A stretch of DNA of 37,072 nucleotides from an uncultured Prevotella sp. (GTDB lineage Bacteria; Bacteroidota; Bacteroidia; Bacteroidales; Bacteroidaceae), in NCBI GenBank assembly GCA_900554695.1, contig USHV01000028.1:1-37072 (forward strand), read 5' to 3'. This document shows positions 7,931-15,335 of this stretch, one piece after another (position 1 is the stretch's first letter; each line of letters starts with the position of its first letter). A program made the translations under genes and the position numbers. The notes beneath the pieces are model-generated. The model saw only the letters and a list, made by a program, of their open reading frames with translations, was not told where the DNA came from and did no database searches.

Positions 7931-9106
7931 ATGAACAATAAGATAAGAATATTGGCCGCGTGCCTGTTTTCCGGTATTGTGCTGACGGTCTCGGCTCAGG
8001 ACAAGCAGAACATGTTCAACCCAGTCAACACGTCGGTCACATCGCAGACCATCGCCCCTGACGCACGTGCCGCCGGTATGGGTGATGCCGGTGTGGCAAC
8101 CGACCCTGACGTGGTTTCGCAATACTGGAACCCGGCCAAGTATCCGTTCACCATCTCGCGTGCGGGCATCTCTCTCAACTATACTCCGTGGCTACGACAG
8201 CTTGTCAGCGATATGGACCTGGCCTATCTGGCCGGCTATTACCGCATAGGTGACTACTCGGCCGTGTCTGCTTCGCTGCGCTATTTCTCGCTCGGTGAGG
8301 TATATACCAGCATGGGTGAGAGCGACGACAACAGCATGACCATCAACCCATACGAGATGTCTTTCGACGTGGCTTACTCGCTTATGCTCAGCGAGAAGTT
8401 CTCTATCGCGGCCGCAGTGAGGTGGATATACTCCGACCTGACCTACGATTACACCGAGGATACGTCACCGGGAAGCGCTTTCGCCGCCGACCTTGCCGCC
8501 TACTATCAGAACTATTTCACCATCGGACAGCGCGAATGTCAGATAGGTCTTGGTCTGAACATATCGAACATCGGTAGTAAGATATCGTTCGGAGGCGATG
8601 ACAACAGCGAGTTCATACCTACCAACCTGCGACTCGGAGCCGCCCTCATGGTGCCCGTTGACGAGTATAACCGATTCACCATCACGGCCGACGCCAACAA
8701 GCTGCTCGTGCCTACTTATCCGAAACAGAACGAAGGAGAATCGACCGAGGACTACATGGAGCGTGTGCAGCGCGACTATTACGACGTGAGCAGCATAAGC
8801 GGTATATTCAAGAGTTTCGGCGACGCGCCCGGCGGTTTCAAGGAGGAGCTTCAGGAGATATACTGGAGTGTCGGTGGCGAATATGTCTATCACGACCAGT
8901 TCGCCCTGCGTGCCGGTTATCACCACGAGTCGGAAAACAAGGGTAACCGTAAGTATTTCACCGTGGGTGCGGGCTTCAAGATGAGCGTGTTCTCGCTCGA
9001 TGCCGCCTACGTCATAGCCACGGCCAAGAGCAACCCGCTCGACCAGACGCTGCGATTCACCCTCAGCTTCGACATGGACGGCATAAAAGACCTGTTCAGA
9101 AGATAA
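7931..9106 (+). CDS. porV: Type IX secretion outer-membrane protein PorV
   Basis: PorV (also called LptO, PG27) is an outer-membrane beta-barrel of the FadL-like fold that carries cargo from the T9SS translocon to PorU at the attachment complex. The 391-residue protein begins with a signal peptide ending at SAQ (residue 23) and the typical opening TSQTIAPDARAAGMGDAGVAT, followed by alternating beta-strand sequence to the end (RFTLSFDMDGIKDLFRR). An in-frame ATG at 7853 overlaps the end of porU and would add 26 residues that spoil the signal peptide, so I chose 7931. Adjacent porU and porV are typical of T9SS-bearing Bacteroidales. Confidence 0.92.
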   Translation: MNNKIRILAACLFSGIVLTVSAQDKQNMFNPVNTSVTSQTIAPDARAAGMGDAGVATDPDVVSQYWNPAKYPFTISRAGISLNYTPWLRQLVSDMDLAYLAGYYRIGDYSAVSASLRYFSLGEVYTSMGESDDNSMTINPYEMSFDVAYSLMLSEKFSIAAAVRWIYSDLTYDYTEDTSPGSAFAADLAAYYQNYFTIGQRECQIGLGLNISNIGSKISFGGDDNSEFIPTNLRLGAALMVPVDEYNRFTITADANKLLVPTYPKQNEGESTEDYMERVQRDYYDVSSISGIFKSFGDAPGGFKEELQEIYWSVGGEYVYHDQFALRAGYHHESENKGNRKYFTVGAGFKMSVFSLDAAYVIATAKSNPLDQTLRFTLSFDMDGIKDLFRR

Positions 9107-9159
9107 ACCGTCTGCCGGCGGACGAATATGTATAACACAGCAAAAAAACATTTTAGGAT

Positions 9160-9636
9160 ATGAAAATACGTGTAGGATTCGGTTTCGACGTGCATAAACT
9201 TGTGCCCGGACGCGACCTCTGGCTCGGCGGAATAAAGCTCGACCACGAGCTCGGACTGCTCGGTCACAGCGACGCCGACGTGCTCATACATGCCATATGC
9301 GACGCTCTGCTCGGTGCGGCAAACATGCGCGACATAGGCTATCACTTCCCCGACACGTCGGACGAGACGCTCAATATCGACAGCAAGATATTGCTGCGCA
9401 AGACCGTTGAGCTGATAGCTACCAAGGGCTACACCGTGGGCAACATCGACGCCACGGTGTGTGCGGAGCGCCCGAAGCTCAATCCTCACATACCGGACAT
9501 GTGCCGCTGCCTTGCCGAAGTGATAGGCACCGACGTTGACAATGTGTCGGTGAAGGCCACGACAACCGAACGCCTCGGTTTCACGGGGCGCGAGGAAGGC
9601 ATCAGCGCCTATGCCACCGTTCTTATATGCGGCTGA
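9160..9636 (+). CDS. ispF: 2-C-methyl-D-erythritol 2,4-cyclodiphosphate synthase
   Basis: IspF converts CDP-methylerythritol 2-phosphate to the cyclic diphosphate in the MEP pathway for isoprenoids, in the cytoplasm as a trimer. The 158-residue protein shows the zinc ligands D10 and H12 (GFDVHKL) and H44 (DADVLIHAICD), the substrate-binding GLLGHSDAD loop, and the C-terminal KATTTERLGFTGREEGISAYA motif. Length is normal. It follows porV by 53 bp and shares its transcript; a functional link to secretion is not evident. A terminator stem overlaps its stop codon. Confidence 0.96.
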   Translation: MKIRVGFGFDVHKLVPGRDLWLGGIKLDHELGLLGHSDADVLIHAICDALLGAANMRDIGYHFPDTSDETLNIDSKILLRKTVELIATKGYTVGNIDATVCAERPKLNPHIPDMCRCLAEVIGTDVDNVSVKATTTERLGFTGREEGISAYATVLICG

Positions 9637-9667
9637 CCTTTGAGGTCGGCCGTTGTTGTTTTTATAC
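9631..9667 (+). terminator. Intrinsic terminator overlapping the ispF stop
   Basis: GGCTGACCT (9631-9639) pairs with AGGTCGGCC (9643-9651) around a 3-nt loop, with one G-U pair. A T-rich run (GTTGTTGTTTTTA) follows. The ispF stop TGA (9634-9636) lies within the left arm, so the last codons and the terminator share sequence. Confidence 0.8.
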
Positions 9668-9849
9668 CGTTCCGTCGTTTCCCTTTTTCCTTTTTTGCAC
9701 GTCGTGAATGTATATTCATACCTTTCTGAAGGTATGGAAATCTGATGATCGTTTTCCGAAAAGAAGACGTTGATGAATCTTATATCCGATAATTATGAAG
9801 CGTTTTTAATGTCCCGACAGGCCTGTCGCATGGTTATTGCCGTGCGGAA
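9668..9849. other. Spacer with a hairpin and a palindrome, no gene
   Basis: Between the ispF terminator and the inverted-repeat arm I see no coding potential. It holds a perfect hairpin, CATACCTT 9717-9724 with AAGGTATG 9729-9736, and a perfect 14-bp palindrome CGACAGGCCTGTCG at 9815-9828. Either could be a protein-binding site; neither has a T run that would make it a terminator. Confidence 0.4.
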
Positions 9850-9935
9850 CGGGATGTTTCGGGAGGTGAAAACGGGCAGCTTTAAGTTAAGCGGATATTA
9901 TATATAAATGTAAAGACCGGAATTTTCCGGTATCG

Positions 9936-10040
9936 GATAAGACGTTTTTTATCTTTAATAAAGCATTCTTTTATTTTGGATAAGGCGTTTTTTTCATGTA
10001 TAAAGCGTTTTCTATATTTTGAAAAAGCGTTTTCCATTCC
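9936..10040 (+). repeat. Short 20-23 bp unit array in the left arm
   Basis: About five degenerate units around AAAGCGTTTT followed by an AT-rich half repeat every 20-23 bp (for example AAAGCATTCTTTT, AAGGCGTTTTTTT, AAAGCGTTTTC). The right arm carries the same family in reverse complement with about ten units, so copy number differs between the arms. Confidence 0.7.
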
Positions 10041-10173
10041 ACATAGACCAATTTAAATGCCGAATAAACATCGTTTTTATCCATTTAAAAATAAGCCGAA
10101 ATGTACTACTTTCAAATTGAAAGCGGATTCCGATTTTTCCCTCTGAGTTTTCCGTTCTACCCCGAAAAATAAG

Positions 10174-10215
10174 CGCGTATTTGCGAGCGGAGTCTCCTTC
10201 GGGCGCAAATACGCG
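10174..10215 (+). repeat. Perfect 12-bp hairpin in the left-arm core
   Basis: CGCGTATTTGCG at 10174-10185 is exactly complementary to CGCAAATACGCG at 10204-10215, with an 18-nt loop. The same structure is at 22250-22291 in the other arm. A second hairpin, CCATTTCG 10294-10301 with CGAAATGG 10307-10314, is also inside the conserved core. Confidence 0.85.
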
Positions 10216-10646
10216 GAAAATAACAGGTTTTAGTAAGATATTGAATATCAATAGTTTATATTTAATGGTCATTTTGTCGCATTGCAAAAAGCACCATTTC
10301 GTCTTGCGAAATGGCCCATTTCAGGGGCCAATATAGGCCATTTCGCGCCCTAATATGGGCTTAATCGCGCTGCGAAATGGGCAATATCGGAAAGCAAAAC
10401 GCGGCATTTCAGACTATGGTTCGGGGTATATCACGATGCAGTATGGTGCGAAATGGGCTGCATTATGCCTGATTTAACATTCCTTTACACCTCTTTTGCG
10501 AAAATATTTTGTCAAAATTTTGTCAAGAAAAATCGTAAGTTGATCACATGGGTTTTCTTGAAAAACACGGATAATAGGAACGGGAAAAGCTGTGTAAAGT
10601 ATTTGTCGTAACAGCCGGAAGCACACCCTGCTTTTGCTATGATTAT

Positions 10647-11086
10647 TTACCGGTTGTGGTAAATTGAGTCTATTGTTACGGTAAGACGAATATATTATTA
10701 TTAAAAATCGAATCTATTGATATGGTAAATCTAATCTATCGTTATTTTAAAGTGAATCCATTGTTACGGCAATGCGAATATATTGCTGTGGCAAATTGAA
10801 TCTATCGTTATTTTAAAGTGAATCAATTATTATGGTAAAGCGAATATATTGTTGTGGCAAATCGAATCTATTGTTATTTTAAAGCTAATATATTATTATG
10901 GAAAAGCAAATTTATTATTGTGGAGGTATGAGTCTATTGTTACGGCAAAATGAATCTATTGTTGTGACATAGTAAATCCATTATTATGGCAAATCGAATC
11001 TATTTTCTAAAGAAAGTGCATATATTGTCCCGGCAATATAAATCTATTGTTGTGAGAAAGTGAATGGATTATTACGTCATGCCCGT
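10647..11086 (+). repeat. 22-bp tandem array, about 20 degenerate units
   Basis: Starting at 10669 there are 18 consecutive units of exactly 22 bp without a single insertion or deletion (last full unit 11043-11064); weaker units flank them on each side (10647-10668, 11065-11086). The consensus is TCTATTGTTAT for positions 1-11 and GGCAAATCGAA for positions 12-22, each unit differing at several positions. Units 4, 7 and 10 share a variant with TTATTTTAAAG in the middle (4 and 7 are identical), giving a 66-bp higher-order period over units 4-12. It is not coding and lacks the repeat-spacer pattern of CRISPR. Confidence 0.9.
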
Positions 11087-11197
11087 ATTCTCTCGGTTTA
11101 TATCGCCCCATATCATCAAAAAGTTTTCCTGCGTTCTGTGTCAATTCACGGACAGAATCAATCACCATGTGGTTTCCATCGGGTCGGGCTGTTCGGC
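11081..11197 (-). pseudogene. Possible gene remnant (protein-like fragment)
   Basis: Inside a longer minus-strand open frame, about 40 codons read like real protein (DGNHMVIDSVRELTQ, then KLFDDMGRYKPREYG), unlike the surrounding AT-rich sequence. No family is recognised and there is no plausible start. The candidate small-RNA terminator is just upstream and the 22-bp array begins at its other end. It may be the tail of a lost gene, or chance. Confidence 0.2.
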
Positions 11198-11224
11198 ATA
11201 AGCCTATCTGATTATGTAAACATA

Positions 11225-11419
11225 TAAAAAGGAAAATGCCACTACTTTCAACAAGCAGTGGCATATTCCTATGTTTAACTAAAAAAATTTCGAAACAAAT
11301 GCGAACCTCACGGCCCAGCACTGTTACCTGTTAAACAATCGTTTTAATTTACCTTAAACCTAATAACTAAAAACCTAAATCTATTACTACTAACCTAAAC
11401 AATCTATTAACCTTTTGAC
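11225..11419 (-). ncRNA. Candidate small RNA (about 190 nt)
   Basis: A promoter and a terminator on the minus strand bracket about 190 nt with no open frame. The 5' half (about 11345-11415) has essentially no C and repeats the motif UUAGGUU. The 3' half is structured: GTTTAAC (11336-11330) can pair with GTTAAAC (11279-11273), enclosing a GC-richer domain, and a terminator hairpin follows. I do not recognise a known family. The plus-strand alternative (a leader for the downstream glycosyltransferase) is less likely because the promoter elements and the T run all face the minus strand. Confidence 0.5.
11226..11270 (-). terminator. Terminator of the candidate small RNA
   Basis: On the minus strand AGGAA and TATGCCACT pair with AGTGGCAT and TTCCT around a loop of about 12 nt (plus coordinates 11230-11270), followed by a T-rich end (TTTTCCTTTTTA). 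Confidence 0.7.
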
Positions 11420-11423
11420 GTTG

Positions 11424-11454
11424 CAAAGATACGACGGTTTTTCGGTTTCTGCAA
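11424..11454 (-). promoter_or_regulatory. Promoter of the candidate small RNA
   Basis: On the minus strand TTG (11454-11452), a 20-nt spacer and TATCTTTG (11431-11424): an exact Bacteroidetes-type promoter. No coding gene follows, so it most likely drives the small RNA. Confidence 0.7.
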
Positions 11455-11491
11455 GCAATAAAACAAATAATATGATATTTTTAATTCTTTT

Positions 11492-11525
11492 TTGATATAT
11501 ATCAATATTCTGTGTGCGCACACAG
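11492..11525. promoter_or_regulatory. Two adjacent perfect palindromes
   Basis: TTGATATATATCAA (11492-11505) and CTGTGTGCGCACACAG (11510-11525) are perfect palindromes of 14 and 16 bp, with centres 19 bp apart. They lie about 40 bp upstream of the small-RNA promoter and about 350 bp upstream of the glycosyltransferase promoter. Their form suits dimeric regulator sites. Confidence 0.45.
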
Positions 11526-11878
11526 CGGCCATCAAGTGGCTAAAACTTGTCGGTTTACTTTATTTTTGTGACATTTTGCTACATTTTGGTTGCAAAGTGA
11601 CATATCTGCACCCTTTCGCCACAGCCTTTGTCGGGGTGTTTTGCAAATTTGTGATAAAATGTCGGAAAAATCTTGTGTACGTGTTGTTTTCAGACTTTTC
11701 AGACCGGTTTTCGTCCGTTTCAGCACCTCAAACTGTCATTTTGTTTTATTTCGTCATATTTCGCCCGGTTGCGGAATGTTTATTTTCATGCTCCGCGCGT
11801 TTTTGCCTGACACACATTTTATATGAATATGTAATTATATAATTATATGATATGTGTATAGCAAAAGAAAACATTTTG
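11526..11878. other. AT-rich spacer before the glycosyltransferases
   Basis: A 116-codon open frame (11492-11842, plus) crosses this region, but its product is a Phe/Cys/Leu-rich string without domain character. I regard the stretch as non-coding. It contains TATTTTTG at 11561-11568 with no TTG at the proper distance. Nothing else is recognised. Confidence 0.4.
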
Positions 11879-11886
11879 TATCTTTG
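11879..11886 (+). promoter_or_regulatory. Promoter -7 element of the glycosyltransferase pair
   Basis: TATCTTTG matches TAnnTTTG. The -33 region has no clear TTG. Its position implies a start near 11893, so the glycosyltransferase must begin at the ATG at 11911 and not at the upstream in-frame ATG at 11854. Confidence 0.55.
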
Positions 11887-11910
11887 TGGGAGAAAAAACG
11901 GGCAAGCAAA

Positions 11911-13188
11911 ATGAATGTATTAATCGTGAATACAAGCGAGCGCACCGGTGGGGCTGCGGTTGCGGCCGGCAGACTGCTGGAGACGCTCAACAACAGCGGC
12001 GAGAAAGCCAAGATGCTCGTGCGTGACAAGCAGACCGACAGCATTACCGTAGCGGAAGTGCCGGGCAGGATGTTCTCACGCTGGCACTTTCTGTGGGAGA
12101 GATGGTGCATATTCTGCCATCTTCATTTTTCAAAGGATCATCTTTTTGAGATAGACATCGCCAACAGCGGCACCGACATAACGTCGCTGCCGGAGTTTAA
12201 GTGGGCCGACGTCATTCATCTCAACTGGATAAACCAGGGCATGCTTTCGCTCGGAAACATAAGGAAAATACTGAAAAGCGGCAAGCCGGTGGTGTGGACC
12301 ATGCACGACATGTGGCCTGCCACGGGCATATGTCATTACTCGGGCGGATGTCTGGCGTATAAGTCCGGATGTGCCAACTGCCCGTTGTTGCCCGACAGCG
12401 GTTCGCAGCACGACCTGTCCAACAAGGTGTGGCGGCGCAAGAAGTCGCTTTATGCCGACGGCAACATCTGTTTTGTGGCGTGCAGCCGCTGGCTCGAGAG
12501 TCAGGCCAGACAGAGCGCACTGCTCAAGGGACAGCGCATACAGTGCATACCTAATGCCATAGACCATCGTGTGTTCTTCTGCCGTCACGACAAGGAAGGA
12601 TGCCGGCGCGAGGTTGGGTTGCCTGAGGATAAGAAGGTAATATTGTTCGTGTCGCATCGTGTGACCGACCAGCGCAAGGGCATGAGCTATTTCATCGAGG
12701 CTGTGGATAGGCTCGTGGCAGAGCATCCGGAGATGAAGACCACTACGGTGGTGGCAGTGCTCGGAGGCGAGTCGGAGGAGATAACCGGACGCCTCGCGCT
12801 AAAGACGTGCGCCCTGGGATATGTGACCGACGAGAAGCGAATAGCCACAATATACAATGCTGCCGACATATACGTGCTGCCGTCGATAGAGGACAATCTG
12901 CCCAACACCATCATGGAGGCTATGGCCTGCGGCGTGCCGTGTGTGGGATTCCGCACGGGTGGCATTCCTGAAATGATAGACCACAGGCAGAACGGCTACG
13001 TGGCCGACTTCAGAAAGTCTGACGATCTGGCTGCCGGAATGTACTGGCTGTTGTGCGAGGCCGACTATGAGGCGATGAGCCGGGCGGCTGTGTCGAAGGT
13101 TCATGCGCGCTATTCGCAGCAGAGCGTGGCAATGAAATACATAGAGGTTTACAACGAGATGGCTGCCATGAAGAAATATATCATCTGA
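11911..13188 (+). CDS. Glycosyltransferase family 4 (GT-B)
   Basis: A GT4-type retaining glycosyltransferase of 425 residues, expected to add a sugar from a nucleotide donor to a surface glycan in the cytoplasm. The N-terminal domain opens with MNVLIVNTSERTGGAA and includes WTMHDMWPATGICHYSGGC, a segment typical of Bacteroidales colanic/capsule-type GT4 enzymes with a cysteine-rich insert. The C-terminal nucleotide-binding domain has LFVSHRVTDQRKG, then the donor motif EDNLPNTIMEAMACGVP and FRTGGIPEMIDH. I chose the ATG at 11911 because a promoter -7 element lies inside the upstream extension. The next gene starts 4 bp after the stop, so the two form an operon. Sugar specificity cannot be told. 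Confidence 0.9.
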   Translation: MNVLIVNTSERTGGAAVAAGRLLETLNNSGEKAKMLVRDKQTDSITVAEVPGRMFSRWHFLWERWCIFCHLHFSKDHLFEIDIANSGTDITSLPEFKWADVIHLNWINQGMLSLGNIRKILKSGKPVVWTMHDMWPATGICHYSGGCLAYKSGCANCPLLPDSGSQHDLSNKVWRRKKSLYADGNICFVACSRWLESQARQSALLKGQRIQCIPNAIDHRVFFCRHDKEGCRREVGLPEDKKVILFVSHRVTDQRKGMSYFIEAVDRLVAEHPEMKTTTVVAVLGGESEEITGRLALKTCALGYVTDEKRIATIYNAADIYVLPSIEDNLPNTIMEAMACGVPCVGFRTGGIPEMIDHRQNGYVADFRKSDDLAAGMYWLLCEADYEAMSRAAVSKVHARYSQQSVAMKYIEVYNEMAAMKKYII

Positions 13189-13192
13189 CGGA

Positions 13193-13981
13193 ATGGATAA
13201 TAAGAATATAAAATTCACTGTCGTCACCTGCACCTACAACGCCGCGCAGGTGTTGCAGACCACGCTCGACAGCGTGAGGCGACAGACGTGGCGCAACGTG
13301 GAACACATCATTATGGACGGCCGTTCTGCCGACTCCACCGTGTCGGTTGCCGAGGCTTACAAGGCCGAGTCTGACGCCTGTGGATGCGGTCATGAGGTGA
13401 TTGTCGTGTCAGAACCCGACAAAGGGCTCTACGACGCCATGAACAAGTCGCTGAAACGTGCCACGGGCGACTACGTGGTGTTCCTTAATGCCGGCGACGC
13501 TTATCCTTCATCATCTACGCTTGAGGACATAGCCGCATGCGTAAAACCCGGTGAGGAGCTGCCCGCCGTGCTCTATGGTGATACTGATCTCGTGGATATC
13601 AATGGGCAGTTTGTTGCCCATCGCCGTCTGACTCCGCCCGAACGGCTCACCTGGCGCTCGTTCCGCCACGGCATGCTTGTGTGTCATCAGGCCTTCTATG
13701 CACGCACCGACATCGCCCGCAGTGAGCCTTACGACCTGCAATACCGTTACTCGGCCGACGTGGACTGGTGCATACGCATAATGAAAAGAGCCGCCCGTGA
13801 GCGGCTCGAACTGCGCAATGTCAATAAGGTTCTGGTTAACTATCTTGCCGAAGGCATGACTACCGCGAACCATCGCGCATCGTTGAAGGAGAGATTCCGT
13901 GTGATGTGTGTTCATTACGGAACGCTTTCCACAGTCTTTATGCATCTTTGGTTTGCTGTCAAGGCGCTGTTACGCCACTGA
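13193..13981 (+). CDS. Glycosyltransferase family 2 (GT-A)
   Basis: An inverting GT2-type glycosyltransferase of 262 residues. The fold is visible in FTVVTCTYNAAQVLQTTLDSV (donor-binding start), HIIMDGRSADST, SEPDKGLYDAMNKSL and GDYVVFLNAGDAY; YGDTDLVD may contribute metal ligands. No membrane segments, so it works at the inner face of the membrane. It follows the GT4 gene by 4 bp and the pair probably acts on the same glycan. It converges with the anti-sigma gene, with only 15 bp between the two stop codons and no terminator visible. The acceptor is unknown; no other polysaccharide genes are nearby. Confidence 0.9.
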   Translation: MDNKNIKFTVVTCTYNAAQVLQTTLDSVRRQTWRNVEHIIMDGRSADSTVSVAEAYKAESDACGCGHEVIVVSEPDKGLYDAMNKSLKRATGDYVVFLNAGDAYPSSSTLEDIAACVKPGEELPAVLYGDTDLVDINGQFVAHRRLTPPERLTWRSFRHGMLVCHQAFYARTDIARSEPYDLQYRYSADVDWCIRIMKRAARERLELRNVNKVLVNYLAEGMTTANHRASLKERFRVMCVHYGTLSTVFMHLWFAVKALLRH

Positions 13982-13996
13982 CAGCATGGCCGTTTA

Positions 13997-15334
13997 TCAT
14001 ATTCCTCCGTCTATTGTCCATGCGCCGCCCTTGTTGTCGTTGCGTGCGGCGACGGTCAGTTTCTCTACTTTTCCGTCCTTGTATTTCAGCTCTACTGGTA
14101 CGAACACTCCTGCGTAAGTGCCTTCCTTGTATGCCTTTCCCACTGTTACGGTGGCGGCTCTGCCGTACATGCTGTCTATCTTTTCGATGTCGTAGCAGAA
14201 CAACACTTCCTTCACGCTCTGTGCTTTTCCTCCGGTCACTGCTTCGAACACCTTCTTTACGGCTTGCTCTGCCGTACTTCCGGCGAACATGCCATGGTCG
14301 GCTGTCACGTCAATCCATATCTTGATGTTGTCCGGTCGCTTCAGCATTGACGCCATGTCCACGCTTTTGTTGTATTCTATCGAGGTGCTTTCGATCACCT
14401 TCACATACACGCCCATCACCTTCATCCATACATTGTAGCTTTTCAGCAGCTTAGTCTTGCTGTCGAAGACGTACTCAGTCTTGCTGTCTGATTCGGCTAT
14501 CGACGAGTTCAGAGGTTTCCCGTCGCGTCCTTTTCCCATGGCGGGCGAGGTCACGGTGATTATTATTCCTTCGTCGTTTGTATCGAGCGTGTATTTGCTT
14601 TGCGTGCTGCATATATGTGTCATGCCTTTTATTATGTTTATGTCTGCCGGCAGTAGCGTGAGCAAACCCTCGGCAAAGCCATCATAATCGGCATGGCTCT
14701 CATAGCCCTTTGTGCCGCCACGGCCCCACATATACTGTCTTTTGCTGTCGCAGACTATGGTGCGGCCGTTCTGTTTCTCTATCCTCCAGAACATGGTGTT
14801 GTTCTTGTTGACAAACGTCAGTACCGTTTCCACGAATCCGCTCACGGGTGTCACGTATGCAAAGTTCTCGTTAGGAGAGGTGCGCACGTTCAGTTTCAGG
14901 CGTATGGACGACGGCTCCGGTGGTACGGCGTTGTTGAAATATTCGGATGCCTGCGCCCTTGTTATTGTTTCAGATGCCGCGTTTGCCGTGCTGCTGTGAA
15001 GCAGTATGCCGGCTGTTGTCACTGCTCCGGCCAGAAGAACGAGCACCGATGCCGCAATGGCCGCGTAGCGTTTGAACATAGGTATGGTCTTTCTGCGCTG
15101 TCCGTCGGCCTTTCTTGCTCCCGTTGCTATTATTCTCAGGTTCTCTTTCAGAGTGTCCGACGCCTTCACGTCGCATGTCGGACGTATCGTGCTTATGGCT
15201 TTCTCGGTCTGCTCCAGATATTCTCTGCATTCTTCACAAGCCTTTGCGTGTGCTTCCATCTCACGTGTCAGGTTCTGGTCTGTGCCTCCTTCTATGAAGT
15301 CGTACACATTTTTTCTAAAACTGTTGCAATCCAT
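13997..15334 (-). CDS. Zinc-finger anti-sigma factor with large periplasmic domain
   Basis: A 445-residue membrane protein that probably holds the neighbouring ECF sigma factor inactive. The cytoplasmic N-terminus carries a zinc-binding anti-sigma motif, H29-x3-C33-x2-C36 (HAKACEEC). One membrane segment follows at about 88-112. The rest (113-445) is periplasmic and beta-rich; its middle part (YVFDSKTKLLKSYNVWMKV, before it a string of short strands) resembles the LolA/RseB type of lipid- or peptide-sensing fold, though this is only an impression. It starts 1 bp after the sigma gene, so the two are translationally coupled. The sensed signal is unknown. Confidence 0.8.
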   Translation of the reverse strand: MDCNSFRKNVYDFIEGGTDQNLTREMEAHAKACEECREYLEQTEKAISTIRPTCDVKASDTLKENLRIIATGARKADGQRRKTIPMFKRYAAIAASVLVLLAGAVTTAGILLHSSTANAASETITRAQASEYFNNAVPPEPSSIRLKLNVRTSPNENFAYVTPVSGFVETVLTFVNKNNTMFWRIEKQNGRTIVCDSKRQYMWGRGGTKGYESHADYDGFAEGLLTLLPADINIIKGMTHICSTQSKYTLDTNDEGIIITVTSPAMGKGRDGKPLNSSIAESDSKTEYVFDSKTKLLKSYNVWMKVMGVYVKVIESTSIEYNKSVDMASMLKRPDNIKIWIDVTADHGMFAGSTAEQAVKKVFEAVTGGKAQSVKEVLFCYDIEKIDSMYGRAATVTVGKAYKEGTYAGVFVPVELKYKDGKVEKLTVAARNDNKGGAWTIDGGI

Positions 15335-15335
15335 A

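Larger units (their letters stand above)
9850..10540 (+). repeat. Left arm of a large inverted repeat (partner 21926-22752)
   Basis: This stretch reappears in reverse complement at 21926-22752. From outside inwards it holds a weakly matching edge (about 9850-9900), the palindrome CCGGAATTTTCCGG (9917-9930), a short array of about 22-bp units (9936-10040), a 201-bp core at 10141-10341 that differs from the partner at one base, a hairpin-rich segment with repeated CGAAATGG motifs, and an inner edge TTTTGTCAAAATTTTGTCAAG ending near 10540. No transposase is seen. A 91-codon open frame with a TTG start (10012-10287, minus) crosses it but is broken by TGA in the other arm. Confidence 0.9.

Noticed and set aside
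10012..10287. 91-codon minus frame in the left arm as a gene
   Set aside because: TTG start, no domain, and the other arm copy is stopped by TGA with mostly non-synonymous differences.
10647..11086. CRISPR array
   Set aside because: The whole unit repeats every 22 bp and there are no separate unique spacers between conserved repeats; no cas genes are in the window.
11492..11842. 116-codon plus frame upstream of the glycosyltransferases
   Set aside because: Composition is Phe/Cys/Leu-rich with no domain, and it runs through palindromes and promoter elements.
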